Counted from the first letter of the stretch, positions 8,600-16,194 are shown. The stretch: DNA of 32,716 bases from Anaerolineae bacterium (GCA_030123675.1 JASJYH010000021.1:1-32716), one strand, 5' to 3'. Program-made: numbers and translations. Notes: generated by a model from the sequence alone, not told the origin.

Positions 8600-9301
8600 T
8601 TATTGAGTTTCCGCGTTGAACAAAGCATACCAGATAATGACACCTAGAATATAATATCCGGCCAGAAGCGAGCCGCGCAAGGTCCCACTGATTTTCGAAC
8701 GGCCTCCCTGTCGATTTCTCCAACTGACAGGAACCTCTACAATCCGGCCACTGGCTCGGGCAACTTTGACAGTCATCTCCGTTGGCCATCCGTAGGTCAT
8801 CTGGTCCATTTTTAGATTATGAAAGAAGGTGGCGCGAATTGCACGAAATGGGCCAAGATCGGTTACCTCAATCCCATATATTCTTCGCATGAGCAAAGCA
8901 GATACCCAGTTGCCAAGGCGCGGATGTACAGGCATCGCGCCAGACTCGATTGAACCGAGGGTCCGAGAGCCTAAAACTAAATCTGCCTGATTATTCTTCA
9001 ATGGTTTGATGAGTGTATCGATTTGATTAGGATCGCAGCTGTAATCGCCATCCATAAATACCAGCCAATCAACACCTTCGCGAAGGGCAATTGCGGCTCC
9101 AGCAGCACATGCAAATCCGTAGCCGGTGCGGTGTTCGGTTATTAGATGAGCGCCCCCGGATCTCGCCTCTTTGGCAGTCTGATCCGTCGAGCCATTATCA
9201 ACCACAACCACAAGCTCCACGCCTGTCTTGAGGGTATCTCGGACCAATTTTTGGATATGGCCGGCTTCGTTGAGGGCCGGTATTATGACTCCTGTTTCCA
9301 T
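8600..9301 (-). CDS. family 2 glycosyltransferase (DPM1/DPG-like)
   Basis: A 233-residue GT-A fold glycosyltransferase of family 2. It has the N-terminal VIIPALNE strand, the nucleotide-binding VVDNGSTD at about 34-40, the DxD metal site MDGDYSCDP with Asp84 and Asp86, and the C-terminal block YGWPTEMTVKVA...EVPVSWRNRQGGRSKISGT. This is the arrangement of polyprenyl-phosphate glucosyl- and mannosyltransferases. A C-terminal hydrophobic segment (about 214-228) probably anchors it to the membrane. It could supply the lipid-linked sugar used by the GT-C enzyme encoded in the same operon; this is inferred from context. Its start overlaps the end of the upstream TIGR04282-like gene by 19 bp, which suggests translational coupling. 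Confidence 0.85.
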   Translation of the reverse strand: METGVIIPALNEAGHIQKLVRDTLKTGVELVVVVDNGSTDQTAKEARSGGAHLITEHRTGYGFACAAGAAIALREGVDWLVFMDGDYSCDPNQIDTLIKPLKNNQADLVLGSRTLGSIESGAMPVHPRLGNWVSALLMRRIYGIEVTDLGPFRAIRATFFHNLKMDQMTYGWPTEMTVKVARASGRIVEVPVSWRNRQGGRSKISGTLRGSLLAGYYILGVIIWYALFNAETQ

Positions 9302-9987
9302 TGTCCTAGCGATTGGATAAAGAATTGGCGGGTATTGTAAGAGCCTTCGGGGTTGGATCCCAAATCTCGCTGAAGGCGCGCAAGATCCTCGGGCAAGTCG
9401 ACGTCATACCATTGAGAAAGCAGGCGAACATTCAAACCTAGGTTTTCTGCGATTGCGAGGCTATCCTTTAGAACGGTTTCTGTGGACATGTGCACATCCA
9501 AAAATACTTGCTTAGATACTGTTTTGCAAGCCACAAGATAATAGCCGCCATCTTCGCCTGGCCCGAATACTATATCTACGTTTGGATTTTCAAGTTCAGA
9601 TACAGCCTGATCTATCAAATAAGATGGCAAAGTAGGCCCATCGCTGATTATTGCCATTGCAATCGAGTAGCCACTTCCAAGTGCACGGGTAAGTACGGAT
9701 ACCAGGCGACTCCCCAAGTCAGCTCCAATTTGGGGAATCCGTTTTAGGTCAGGAGCTAAGCGTTGGAAATATGCTTCGGCCTCGGCTGGACTAAATGCCA
9801 AAATTGGATCAACCCCCTCAGCCGCTTTAACTATTTCGATGCTGTCTAAAAGAAAGCACCGATACAATTCGGCCGCCATTCTAGGAGACAAAGGTGGTGA
9901 AAGCCGAGTTTTGGTCTGGCCTGACACAGGCTGCTTGCACATAATCAGGGCTGCAATTGGTGAAGTTTTATTCTTTCGTGTAGTCAC
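9283..9987 (-). CDS. TIGR04282/DUF2064 family glycosyltransferase-like protein
   Basis: A 234-residue GT-A-like nucleotidyl/glycosyltransferase of the DUF2064 (TIGR04282) family. Recognisable blocks are MCKQPVSGQTKTRLSPPLSP at the N-terminus, a central ISDGPTLP corresponding to the usual GSDSPxLP, GPGEDGGYYLVA, and the C-terminal WYDVDLPEDLARL. The family is often found beside GT2 genes, and some members have been linked to arsenosugar or lipid-sugar biosynthesis, but the biochemical role is mostly unproven. The start is a GTG at 9987 with a weak upstream AGG. It is the first gene of the glycan run and overlaps the following GT2. The Ser of the GSD motif being followed by DG rather than DS is a small deviation from the pattern I remember. 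Confidence 0.8.
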   Translation of the reverse strand: MTTRKNKTSPIAALIMCKQPVSGQTKTRLSPPLSPRMAAELYRCFLLDSIEIVKAAEGVDPILAFSPAEAEAYFQRLAPDLKRIPQIGADLGSRLVSVLTRALGSGYSIAMAIISDGPTLPSYLIDQAVSELENPNVDIVFGPGEDGGYYLVACKTVSKQVFLDVHMSTETVLKDSLAIAENLGLNVRLLSQWYDVDLPEDLARLQRDLGSNPEGSYNTRQFFIQSLGQWKQES

Positions 9988-10056
9988 TATATTACAACCT
10001 ATTTATGGCCTTAAAATACCAGTTTTATTAAACGTGTCACTAGTCCAGAATTCACT

Positions 10057-11091
10057 TTATTTCTCGAGAACAGTTAAACGGTCTGCTGGCAAATTAAACT
10101 CTATCGTGGCTCCAGGCTCAAGCTGAACGAAGGGGGAGGTCAGCCAATCCAATGAAATTCCATTGAGGCCTAGTCGGTACCGAATTCTTTCTCCCTGAAA
10201 TCGGCGCGATTCAACTAATCCGGAAAAACTGTTGTTGCCATTCTGGCCTGTCTCAATCGATTCGATCCGGATTACTAACCATACAGGGCCATCAGAAACA
10301 CTTGACTTGGCAATGGTTACGGTTCCAAAATCTGTTTTTACTTTGTCGCCTGTTTTTATACCCGGCACGAGGTTGCTCGAACCGAAGAAACGGGCCACAG
10401 CAGGATTCTTAGGATGCTCATAAAAAGTGTTGGGTTTGCCAACTTGTTGCAATTTTCCCTCCATCATTACCGCAATGCGGTCAGCAAGTTGAACGGCTTC
10501 TTGTTGATCATGTGTCACGAATATTGTTGTAATTCCGGCCTGCTCTTGTAAATTACGAAACATAGATCTCAATTCTTGGCGTAAGCTCCGATCTAGATGA
10601 CCAAAGGGTTCATCAAGAAGCAACATACGAGGACGCAACACAAGAGCTCGGGCCAAGGCTACCCTCTGCCGTTGACCTCCGGAGAGCTCATGCGGACGCC
10701 GATTTTCAAAACCTTTAAGATCTACAGCCGCGAGTGCTTCTAATGCCAACTTCTTGTGTTGAGCGGCCGTTTTCCCTTTTCGCTGCTTCAACCCAAAAGA
10801 AACGTTATCACCAATCGATAGGAATGGAAACAGTGCATCATCCTGGAATACCATAATGGCATCTCGTTTTTCAGGAGGCATGCTAAGTATAGATTTACCA
10901 TCGAAAAGAATATCGCCAGATGTTGGTTGGGTTAATCCCGCAATCATCCGTAATGTGGAGGTTTTTCCACAACCTGAGGGACCAAGTAATACCATTAATT
11001 CCCCTGAACAAACTTCCAGGTCCAAGCCACGTACGGCTGGGTTGTCAGGTTCAAATATTTTTCTTAAAGAGATTAATTGCAGGGAGGTCAT
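10057..11091 (-). CDS. ABC transporter ATPase with TOBE domain
   Basis: The energising ATPase of an ABC importer, 344 residues. Walker A is GPSGCGKT at 37-44, the Q-loop Gln is about 83, the signature LSGGQ is at 136-140, Walker B LLLDEP at 157-162 and the switch His at about 194 in VTHDQQEA. Residues from about 240 on form a C-terminal TOBE-type domain, so the protein belongs with PotA, FbpC, CysA and sugar-importer ATPases rather than with short GlnQ/HisP types. It ends the minus-strand operon of two permeases and a binding lipoprotein of the polar amino-acid kind. The gap to the upstream lipoprotein gene is 12 bp, so it almost certainly serves this importer. The regulatory TOBE domain may sense substrate or a regulator. 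Confidence 0.92.
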   Translation of the reverse strand: MTSLQLISLRKIFEPDNPAVRGLDLEVCSGELMVLLGPSGCGKTSTLRMIAGLTQPTSGDILFDGKSILSMPPEKRDAIMVFQDDALFPFLSIGDNVSFGLKQRKGKTAAQHKKLALEALAAVDLKGFENRRPHELSGGQRQRVALARALVLRPRMLLLDEPFGHLDRSLRQELRSMFRNLQEQAGITTIFVTHDQQEAVQLADRIAVMMEGKLQQVGKPNTFYEHPKNPAVARFFGSSNLVPGIKTGDKVKTDFGTVTIAKSSVSDGPVWLVIRIESIETGQNGNNSFSGLVESRRFQGERIRYRLGLNGISLDWLTSPFVQLEPGATIEFNLPADRLTVLEK

Positions 11092-11103
11092 GCTACCTAT
11101 TCA

Positions 11104-11946
11104 CTACGGCCAGATCTCCATCTGGCCGCCAAGCGGAAGGTCGATGATCCGGTCAGGACCTTCAAACCACCGAAAGTAGATTTCGGCGTATGAGCCGTTT
11201 AGCCACAAATTCTGCAAAGCCAAGTTAATTTGATCTCGCAAACGCGAATCGTCTTGCGGGACACCTATCCCGAATTGGACAGGATTATGGCCACCGGGCA
11301 AAAGCACCAAATTGGGATCGCCTGCAGCTAAGGAAAGCAAGGTAATATTGTCTTCGGTATATCCTTCCACCGCCCCGTCTCTCAAGGCTTGCAGAGCAGC
11401 CAATTTATCTCCAAATTCCACAATGTCAGGTTGTTCGGCACCACGCTGCTCGCCATATTTTTGCCAAGAAGAGATTGCTGAACTGCCGGCATTTGCAGCA
11501 ACTGTCTGCTCAATAAGCTCTTCAATCTGGATGTAAGTTCCGGATCGTACTAAGAAGGATTGGTTATCCCATAAATAGGTAATACTGAAGTCAATTGCTT
11601 GGTCGCGTTTCCGGGTGTGGTTCATGCTCGCAATTGAAATATCAACTTCACCATCTTGAATGAAACTAATTCGGGTTGTGCCATCTACGACGATGAGTTT
11701 AGCATCCAAACCCATCTCAGAGGCCAAGGCATGGGCCAAATCGACGTCAAACCCAACCCAATCACCTTTTACGTCGAAAAAACTCATAGGAGGATTATCG
11801 TTGCGAACACCAATGCGTATAACTCCGATTTCACGCACGCGGTCAATGGCGGAATCTGTCGAGCCGACTTGGATACACCCAACCAAAAGATAACCTGAAG
11901 TGAGAAAAAATAAGAGCAATAATTTTACATGCATCGATAATGGCAT
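11104..11946 (-). CDS. extracellular solute-binding lipoprotein (amino-acid type, SBP_bac_3)
   Basis: A 280-residue substrate-binding lipoprotein for an ABC importer. The N-terminus has a hydrophobic stretch ending in the lipobox LLVGC, with Cys24 as the lipid attachment site. The mature protein shows family-3 hallmarks: IRIGVRNDNPPMSFFDVKGDWVGFDVDLAHALA, then a FIQDGEVDISIASMNHTRKRDQAIDFS block and the closing domain with LQALRDGAVEGYTEDN. The family binds polar amino acids, amines or opines. The Arg of the TRKRDQAIDFS segment is the usual ligand carboxylate contact, so an amino acid is likely. It lies 18 bp after the second permease gene. A second in-frame ATG four codons on is possible, but the first leaves a better signal peptide. 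Confidence 0.92.
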   Translation of the reverse strand: MPLSMHVKLLLLFFLTSGYLLVGCIQVGSTDSAIDRVREIGVIRIGVRNDNPPMSFFDVKGDWVGFDVDLAHALASEMGLDAKLIVVDGTTRISFIQDGEVDISIASMNHTRKRDQAIDFSITYLWDNQSFLVRSGTYIQIEELIEQTVAANAGSSAISSWQKYGEQRGAEQPDIVEFGDKLAALQALRDGAVEGYTEDNITLLSLAAGDPNLVLLPGGHNPVQFGIGVPQDDSRLRDQINLALQNLWLNGSYAEIYFRWFEGPDRIIDLPLGGQMEIWP

Positions 11947-11964
11947 TATTGTGAATCCATCCTT

Positions 11965-12690
11965 CTAATAGTTTGATAATGAATAGATTAAATCTTGGTT
12001 TCGCTGACGTCTTTCCAATTTTGCAGCAAATCTAGAAAAGGTGAAGGCTACAGCGAAATAAAAAGCACCTACAAATAAATACAAGCTGACCCAATTTGCC
12101 GCGTTTGAGGCATCTGATCCCAAAATTATTCTAGCCACCGTCATCAATTCGGCCACACCGAGGACTATTACAACTGAAGTGTCTTTAAACATACTGATCG
12201 ATTGTCCAACAAATGCCGGAAGCATGACATGCAATGCGTAGCGTAACTTTACTGCACGACTTGAGACGCCTGACTTAGTTCCCATCAAACGGGCTGATTC
12301 AACCAACCGCTTCGGAATTGCTCTCATACCTGCTAGCAAAATAGAGGCCTGATACGCGCTGCAATACAATGTCAGAGCAATTACCGCAGAAAAAATCGGG
12401 CGTCGATCCAAACCGAATATTCGCAATCCGCCGGTCATTTGGTGAACTAAAAGTAACAGCAAAATGAGAGGAATGCCGCGTAAAACCCAAACGTACAAGC
12501 GTGCCAACCGTCTGAATAAAAGCCTTTGAGAATCAAGCCCCTGACTCACAATAATGGCGATTGGGAAACCTGCTCCAATTGCCAATAAGGTTAGGAGTAG
12601 GCTCAAGCTCAGGCCGCCTGGACGATAGCCAGGAAAACCAAACAGCAAATTTGGAATATTACGAATTAAAAATTCTAATTGATCAATCAT
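11965..12690 (-). CDS. amino-acid ABC transporter permease (HisM family)
   Basis: One of two membrane subunits of the importer, 241 residues with about five helices. The cytoplasmic coupling loop is ESARLMGTKSGVSSRAVKLRYALHVMLP, a recognisable EAA motif with the final LP. PAAT permeases usually read EAA-x3-G-x9-I-x-LP; this one is a somewhat diverged version. Its ATG overlaps the stop of the upstream permease by four bases (coordinates 12687-12690), which points to translational coupling and a heterodimeric channel. The N-terminus IDQLEFLIRNIPNLLFGFPGYRPGGLSLSLLLTLL follows the usual first helix. Substrate is probably that of the linked binding lipoprotein. Confidence 0.9.
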   Translation of the reverse strand: MIDQLEFLIRNIPNLLFGFPGYRPGGLSLSLLLTLLAIGAGFPIAIIVSQGLDSQRLLFRRLARLYVWVLRGIPLILLLLLVHQMTGGLRIFGLDRRPIFSAVIALTLYCSAYQASILLAGMRAIPKRLVESARLMGTKSGVSSRAVKLRYALHVMLPAFVGQSISMFKDTSVVIVLGVAELMTVARIILGSDASNAANWVSLYLFVGAFYFAVAFTFSRFAAKLERRQRNQDLIYSLSNY

Positions 12691-13394
12691 CTTGAGGGTG
12701 AGAGTTGTCTACCAACACGGTCAAGGATTCCGGAGAATACAAACGCGAGCAGGAGATACAGAACGGTAGCCAGCAATAAATATTCTGTAGCCCGGAATGT
12801 ACGTGAGATAACAGCCTGAGAAGCATGGAATAAATCTGGGATAGCGACAAAAGAAGCCAGAGATGTGTTTTTCATATTATGAATGAGCCGGGTTGATATT
12901 GCCGGAAATGATGCAGCCAGACCTTGAGGCAGTAAGATTTGAAAAAATGTCACTTTAGGCCCTGCGCCTAGAGTTCGAGCTGCCTCCAACGTTGAGCGTG
13001 AAATAGTGCCAACACCGGCGCGGAAGAGCTCTGCCAAGTAGGCGCTTGTATTGAGTGTTAGGCCCGTAACTGCTGCCAACATGTAATAAGGCAAAGACAG
13101 GCCGGTTATTTTCTGTAAAATATTCACTAGTTGGTTGTCAAAAAAAATGGTTTTGCGTACATCTGGAGGCAATATATTTGGAAGGCCGAATGCAATGAAA
13201 ATGATAAGCACCAACGCCGGAATATTTCGAAAGAGATCAATGTAGAGGTTTGCTATCCTTGCAAGTGTTTTGGTTCCAGAAATTTTAAATCCCCCGATTG
13301 CAACTCCCGCAACCAAAGCAAGTAATGTAGTAACTACGGTTAATGAAGCCGTTACACCTAGCCCAATTAATAAAAGGTCCAATTCCTCGCTCAC
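12687..13394 (-). CDS. amino-acid ABC transporter permease (HisM family)
   Basis: The first gene of the importer operon, 235 residues, a membrane subunit with five or six helices. The coupling loop EAARTLGAGPKVTFFQILLPQG at about 145-166 is a standard EAA motif. The start is GTG at 13394, giving MSEELDLLLIGLG; the upstream ribosome site is weak (a GAGC a few bases before), so the start is less certain than most. Downstream it overlaps the second permease by four bases. The 219-bp spacer upstream contains candidate -35 boxes (TTGTCA) but no clean promoter. Together with its partner it forms the channel for the amino-acid-type substrate. Confidence 0.9.
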   Translation of the reverse strand: MSEELDLLLIGLGVTASLTVVTTLLALVAGVAIGGFKISGTKTLARIANLYIDLFRNIPALVLIIFIAFGLPNILPPDVRKTIFFDNQLVNILQKITGLSLPYYMLAAVTGLTLNTSAYLAELFRAGVGTISRSTLEAARTLGAGPKVTFFQILLPQGLAASFPAISTRLIHNMKNTSLASFVAIPDLFHASQAVISRTFRATEYLLLATVLYLLLAFVFSGILDRVGRQLSPSR

Positions 13395-13613
13395 AATCAG
13401 CTCACATACGGGCTTTTCTGATTTTTATAAATCTGATTACCATCCCTCTTATTTTGAGGTGGGTTGTGCCATGACAATCCGCATGTACCACAATGGGCGT
13501 AGTTGAAATATAGATTTCGGTTCGTCCCTCTTTGAAGTGTATTTGGGTTAATTACCAACAGGCGGTGCATGGAGATTGCCACTCACGGTGGGCAAATATA
13601 CGTTTCGCTTTAG

Positions 13614-14510
13614 TCACAAACTGTCCCGAACATCTAGCATCGGAATATCTTGGCGCTTCAATTCGTTCAGGCCCTCAAAAGGGATAACAGCCTCCAGCGA
13701 TTCGGCAGATCCAGCCCAGTCTTCGATCCAGCTAGCATCCAAGCCATCGACATCATCGACCAGGCGCAACCTATCAATTTCATATTTCTGGCTTAGTTGC
13801 TGTACTTCTCGAGCAACACTCTCAGGACTGCGTTGACGGAATTCCTGCCCGTGCACCGAATATTGGCACCATTCACATCCGTAGGGGCAGCCACGGCTGG
13901 TGGCTATCGTTAGGGAGGAATACCCATTTTCTTGCTTCCAATAATCCAAATAGGCGTCCATATCGATCAAATCGCGGGCGGGTGTTGGCAGGCTATCCAA
14001 GTCTTCGATAGGTTCTCGGGGAGCGGTTACTTTTATTTTCCCTTCCAGCCGATATGCCAAACCAGGCTCATTCTGGAGATAACTTAAAGAAAATGTATCC
14101 GAGTCACAATGGTTAAGGAGATTTTGAATCGTCTCTTCACCTTCGTGGTGAACCACCAAATCGACCTGGCTATGTTCCAAATAAAATTCAGGTGAATATG
14201 TTGGATCGGGTCCGCCTAGCACAACAGGGTATCCCGCAGTATGGGCGATTTGAGCCAATTTAAGGGCTGAACCCCGATTTGGCAATAAGGCGCTGATTCC
14301 AACCAGGTCGGGTACCTCAGAATCAAGTTGCTGTTTAAAATCAACCTCGCTGTTGGCAAAAGAGCCATCGAAAATTGCGACCTCATGTCCACGATCTCGA
14401 ACATAGGCCGCTAAATAAAGCAACCCGAGTGGAAAATAGGGGCTGGAGGCTTCGTTTGAGTCTTTTTGTTGGTTCAAAAATAACGGGTGGCAAAGGAGAA
14501 GTTTGGCCAT
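13614..14510 (-). CDS. short B12-binding radical SAM protein
   Basis: A 298-residue protein with an N-terminal cobalamin-binding fold, seen from the PLGLLYLAAYVRDRGHEVAIFDG start and the conserved VVLGGPDPTYSPE and HHEGEETI blocks. A radical SAM cluster motif CPYGCEWC follows, with Cys208, Cys212 and Cys215 binding a 4Fe-4S cluster. Only about 83 residues come after the cluster, far fewer than a full radical SAM barrel (about 200). The chain ends cleanly at a TGA with no homologous frame beyond it, so it is either a natural half-barrel form or a truncated gene. Many full-length relatives carry out methylations or hopanoid and bacteriochlorophyll chemistry, but no substrate is evident here. 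Upstream is a repeat-containing spacer, and downstream the importer operon on the same strand. Confidence 0.8.
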   Translation of the reverse strand: MAKLLLCHPLFLNQQKDSNEASSPYFPLGLLYLAAYVRDRGHEVAIFDGSFANSEVDFKQQLDSEVPDLVGISALLPNRGSALKLAQIAHTAGYPVVLGGPDPTYSPEFYLEHSQVDLVVHHEGEETIQNLLNHCDSDTFSLSYLQNEPGLAYRLEGKIKVTAPREPIEDLDSLPTPARDLIDMDAYLDYWKQENGYSSLTIATSRGCPYGCEWCQYSVHGQEFRQRSPESVAREVQQLSQKYEIDRLRLVDDVDGLDASWIEDWAGSAESLEAVIPFEGLNELKRQDIPMLDVRDSL

Positions 14511-14624
14511 GTCACATCCATTGGATATTGCTTTAGTTACATCAAGCGCAAATATACCATCAAGTGATTACAGAAAGCTTAATTCTTGATATCATTCTTA
14601 ACTACCTGACACTTATAATTTTGG

Positions 14625-14673
14625 ACGCTGATTCACGCTGATTCACGCTGATTCACGCTGATTCACGCTGATT
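14625..14673. repeat. 10-bp tandem repeat, about five copies of ACGCTGATTC
   Basis: The unit ACGCTGATTC repeats almost exactly from 14625, with the fifth copy ending ACGCTGATTT. A reverse-complement copy of its core, AATCAGCGT, lies at 14723-14731 and could pair with the last unit (14665-14673), leaving a 49-nt loop. It looks like an intergenic minisatellite, of a kind seen in several environmental genomes from memory. No cas genes or unique spacers are present, so it is not a CRISPR array. Confidence 0.85.
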
Positions 14674-14836
14674 TGCAAGATTTTTCCGTTTTCTTTCTCT
14701 CAGATCACGTTTTATCAAGGAAAATCAGCGTTTGTCTGCTTTCTAGTTTTGAAACTGTCTATATATCATTCCTAGATTGTGCTAGGTCGGATGATCTTAC
14801 CTGGCTATCTGCAAAGGTCGGATTGTTATTCGAAAA

Positions 14837-14864
14837 CCGGAGGTGTGATACTCACCACCTCCGG
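14837..14864 (-). terminator. rpsT intrinsic terminator
   Basis: CCGGAGGTG (14837-14845) and CACCTCCGG (14856-14864) form a nine-base-pair perfect stem with a ten-base loop. Read on the minus strand, downstream of rpsT, it is followed directly by TTTTCG. The stem is strong and the U-run short. Confidence 0.7.
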
Positions 14865-14903
14865 AACTAATACACAAGGTTAGGAAAAGACTCACTGAGT
14901 CTT

Positions 14904-15332
14904 TTACGTTTTTTTCTTGGAGGAGGCTTTCTTTTTTGTTTTCCCCGCGCTGGTCTTTTCTGTAGCAGATTTTTTGGTAGCATTCTTCGTTGCGGCTTTC
15001 TTGGCAGGTTTTTTCTTAGTTCCAGCCTCTTCTGCTTTTGGTTGTTCAGCTTTTCCTGGCTTAAACTCAAAATTTAGAGCAGCCAATCGCTTCATCAAGC
15101 GGCCTTTGCGACGGGCAGCATTATTGTTGTGGAGCACACCTTTAGATGACGCCTTATCTAATTCACTAACAGCCTTAAGCACAGCAGCCCCTGATTCTTC
15201 TGCATTACCTGAATCCATCGCAGCTCGTGCGTTTCGAACAGCAACCCGAGCCGATCCGCGATTTTTTCGATTTCTTAAACGTCGTTTTTCGTTCTGTCTA
15301 TTCCGTTTAATTTGAGACTTAATGTTTGCCAA
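14904..15332 (-). CDS. rpsT: 30S ribosomal protein S20 with long basic tail
   Basis: S20 binds 16S rRNA in the body of the 30S subunit. Residues 1 to about 90 match the family: ANIKSQIKRNRQNEKRRLRNR at the start, then a helical bundle ending GVLHNNNAARRKGRLMKRLAAL. The protein continues to 142 residues with a Lys/Ala/Thr-rich, histone H1-like tail of about 50 residues (for example KKKPAKKAATKNATKK). Typical S20 is about 87 residues. The start codon is TTG at 15332, with an AGGAG site at 15340-15344 seven bases upstream. The rpsT gene of E. coli also starts with UUG and is regulated at translation, so a similar control is plausible here. A strong promoter precedes it and a hairpin terminator follows, so it is monocistronic. 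Confidence 0.96.
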   Translation of the reverse strand: MANIKSQIKRNRQNEKRRLRNRKNRGSARVAVRNARAAMDSGNAEESGAAVLKAVSELDKASSKGVLHNNNAARRKGRLMKRLAALNFEFKPGKAEQPKAEEAGTKKKPAKKAATKNATKKSATEKTSAGKTKKKASSKKKT

Positions 15333-15390
15333 GGTCTTTCTCCTAAATAGTCTTTCTTTTAGCTAGTACTAATAATTACCGCAACTCGCT

Positions 15391-15419
15391 ATTTTACATG
15401 AGGTGATGGGTTTTGTCTA
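15391..15419 (-). promoter_or_regulatory. sigma-70 type promoter of rpsT
   Basis: On the minus strand TAGACA (-35) and TAAAAT (-10) are separated by exactly 17 bases, each differing from the consensus at one position. Transcription would start about 50 bases before the rpsT TTG start, leaving a leader that contains the AGGAG site. This is the cleanest promoter in the window. Confidence 0.75.
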
Positions 15420-15426
15420 GCAAAGC

Positions 15427-16182
15427 TTAGGGCGTTGAGTTAGCTGTTGGCGTTTCGACCACAGGTGTTAAGGGCGTGCTGGTTGGTGGGAAGGTTGCTG
15501 TTGGTGTAATCAAGTTAGCGGGGATAATTAATTGCTGCCCAACAAAAATGGCATTTGGGTCAGTCAGTTCATTTTCTTCAATAATATCCTCTACAGTGCT
15601 GTTGAAAAAAGATGCAATCCCAGCAAGTGTATCCCCAGGTTGAATGGTGTAGGTTAATTTGGTTCCGCGCGCAAGATCGGCTGGGACCGGAGTAGCAGTA
15701 GGTAGTTCCATGCCAGGGAAGGGTAAAAGTATTTCTTGTCCGGGAAAAACAATCTGAGTACCCGGATTAATGCCTGCACCTGATTCTTCATCGAAGGGAT
15801 TAAGTAATAAGATCAATGTGATTCCATCGTCTCCCAGGCTTTCTTGCTCTACGATGGCTGCCAGAGATTCACCTTCTTGTACAATGTATAGATAAGGCGC
15901 ACTTTGTGTTGCAGTTGGGGTTTGGGTCTGGGTCGGGGTTATGGTTGGCGTGTTTGAAGGCGGCAGGGTTGGAGCCGGTGTAAAAGTCAAGCTTGGAGTT
16001 GGGGTATCAGTTGCAAATAAGGTATTGAGTGGTTTGCTTGGCCCATTTAGCCAGATAACTATCAAAATAACACCTATTAATATAAACAGCCCAGCGCCTA
16101 CCCAAACAATCGCTGCCTGGGTTCTTTGACGCCTTTTGCGGTATTGTTCAATGACGCTGCGCGTGGACCTATTGTTATCCAT
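15427..16182 (-). CDS. membrane-anchored protein with two LysM-type domains
   Basis: A cell-surface protein, 251 residues from the chosen start, probably binding peptidoglycan or related glycans. A short basic cytoplasmic tail (RKRRQRT) precedes one membrane helix (IVWVGAGLFILIGVILIVIW, about residues 25-44). A Thr/Pro-rich spacer made of TPT-like units comes next, then a diverged LysM (YIVQEGESLAAIVEQESLG), a second Pro-rich segment, and a clear LysM (YTIQPGDTLAGIASFFN...EENELTDPNAIFVGQQLIIP). A second Thr/Pro-rich stretch ends it. Such spacers are frequent in Chloroflexota surface proteins. Of two close ATGs I prefer 16182, because AAGGG lies about six bases before it and directly abuts the other at 16188. 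A hairpin sits just upstream. Confidence 0.85.
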   Translation of the reverse strand: MDNNRSTRSVIEQYRKRRQRTQAAIVWVGAGLFILIGVILIVIWLNGPSKPLNTLFATDTPTPSLTFTPAPTLPPSNTPTITPTQTQTPTATQSAPYLYIVQEGESLAAIVEQESLGDDGITLILLLNPFDEESGAGINPGTQIVFPGQEILLPFPGMELPTATPVPADLARGTKLTYTIQPGDTLAGIASFFNSTVEDIIEENELTDPNAIFVGQQLIIPANLITPTATFPPTSTPLTPVVETPTANSTP

Positions 16183-16194
16183 GTTCATCCCTTA

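Larger units (their letters stand above)
14511..14903. other. 393-bp noncoding spacer with tandem repeats and a terminator
   Basis: The spacer between the radical SAM gene and rpsT carries a 10-bp tandem repeat (14625-14673), a reversed copy of its core (14723-14731) and the rpsT terminator hairpin (14837-14864). A plus-strand frame at 14673-14870 starts inside the repeat, has no family resemblance and no ribosome site, and is treated as chance. A TATAAT occurs at 14614-14619 on the plus strand without a gene behind it. Confidence 0.6.

Noticed and set aside
14625-14673. Tandem repeat considered as a CRISPR array
   Set aside because: The units are 10 bp and contiguous, with no spacers and no cas genes nearby.
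14673-14870. Plus-strand frame of 65 codons in the rpsT spacer
   Set aside because: It starts in the tandem repeat, has no ribosome site or recognisable family, and overlaps the terminator hairpin.
14917-15315. Plus-strand frame of 132 codons
   Set aside because: It is the shadow of the Lys/Ala-rich rpsT gene, giving an artificial Phe/Ala-rich sequence.
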